Assembly: GCA_002747395.1 (NCBI GenBank)
Contig: PDPE01000027.1
Location: forward strand, 119,601 to 183,600
Source of the DNA: Pseudomonadota bacterium
Lineage (GTDB): Bacteria; Pseudomonadota; Gammaproteobacteria; Pseudomonadales; Oleiphilaceae
Reading direction: 5' to 3'
Length of the DNA: 64,000 nucleotides
Shown here: one piece after another, positions 63,922-64,000 of the stretch
How the letters are laid out: every line of letters starts with the position of its first letter
How positions within the stretch are numbered: position 1 is the stretch's first letter
Program-made: the position numbers and the translations under genes
The notes under the pieces: model-generated
The model's input: only the letters and a program-made list of their open reading frames with translations
The model's database searches: none
Told to the model about the DNA's origin: nothing

Positions 63922-64000
63922 ATGCCCGATCAGGATGAACAACAGGAAAAAGATCAACGCAATCAACCGAAGCGGAATAAAAGCACAGGCATTATCGACC
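63922..64000 (+). CDS. Partial gene at right edge, hydrophilic N-terminus
   Basis: ATG 63922 is preceded by AAGGAAG about 10 nt upstream and is open for 26 codons to the window end (MPDQDEQQEKDQRNQPKRN and on). The start is charged and probably cytoplasmic. Too little is present to name it. Confidence 0.5.
   Translation, partial: MPDQDEQQEKDQRNQPKRNKSTGIID

Overview
The window comes from a Gram-negative bacterium, most likely a marine or oil/sediment-type gammaproteobacterium of the Pseudomonadales/Oceanospirillales kind. This rests on gene content only: a PhaD-like regulator with a phasin, divergent ETF and ETF-ubiquinone oxidoreductase genes with a PsrA-type operator, GpsA, NnrS, and a PrsK/PrsR/PrsT exosortase-A (PEP-CTERM) system. 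No rRNA or other species marker is present. One tRNA (Leu, anticodon TAA) is seen, and there is no intact insertion sequence, prophage or CRISPR array.

Region 1 (1-30.7 kb) is an exosortase-A-associated exopolysaccharide/surface locus. A truncated lipoprotein, a membrane acyltransferase, a decayed polysaccharide deacetylase and a TPR protein lead into a glycosyltransferase, an acyl carrier protein and two alpha/beta hydrolases. Facing them is a minus-strand block (13.2 to 7.2 kb): a Tat-exported candidate substrate, a PqqD-like protein, an HprK-related kinase, a nucleotidyltransferase, an asparagine-synthase-like enzyme that has lost its glutaminase cysteine, and a polysaccharide deacetylase. 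A sigma-54 type promoter precedes the block. Then come two LuxI-fold acyltransferases, a ThiF/E1-like adenylyltransferase, an MMPL exporter, prsT, a PLP decarboxylase with an acyl-CoA ligase, a secreted serine protease, an HDOD protein, and the regulators prsR and prsK. Neither the exosortase XrtA nor any PEP-CTERM substrate is in the window.

Region 2 (31-43 kb) holds lipid and regulatory genes: an SDR/acyltransferase pair, a nitroreductase-like protein, a phasin with a PhaD-like TetR regulator, an HD phosphohydrolase, a response regulator/PP2C phosphatase coupled to a STAS antagonist, gpsA, a frameshifted class V aminotransferase, a radical SAM protein and a DUF1285 protein.

Region 3 (43-58 kb) is energy and housekeeping: ETF-QO divergent from etfBA, a Na/phosphate cotransporter, a GlnD-like protein, a GalT-like protein, an enoyl-CoA hydratase/isomerase and two CNNM/CorC paralogues.

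Region 4 (58-64 kb) has tRNA-Leu, a four-gene ABC importer/NnrS operon, a YtfJ-like protein and the start of a gene at the right edge.

Most likely new biology: the sigma-54-preceded HprK/PqqD/nucleotidyltransferase/AsnB-like cassette with its own Tat substrate (8.3-13.25 kb), and a scattered set of 15- or 18-bp tandem repeats that sit mostly in the leaders of genes.
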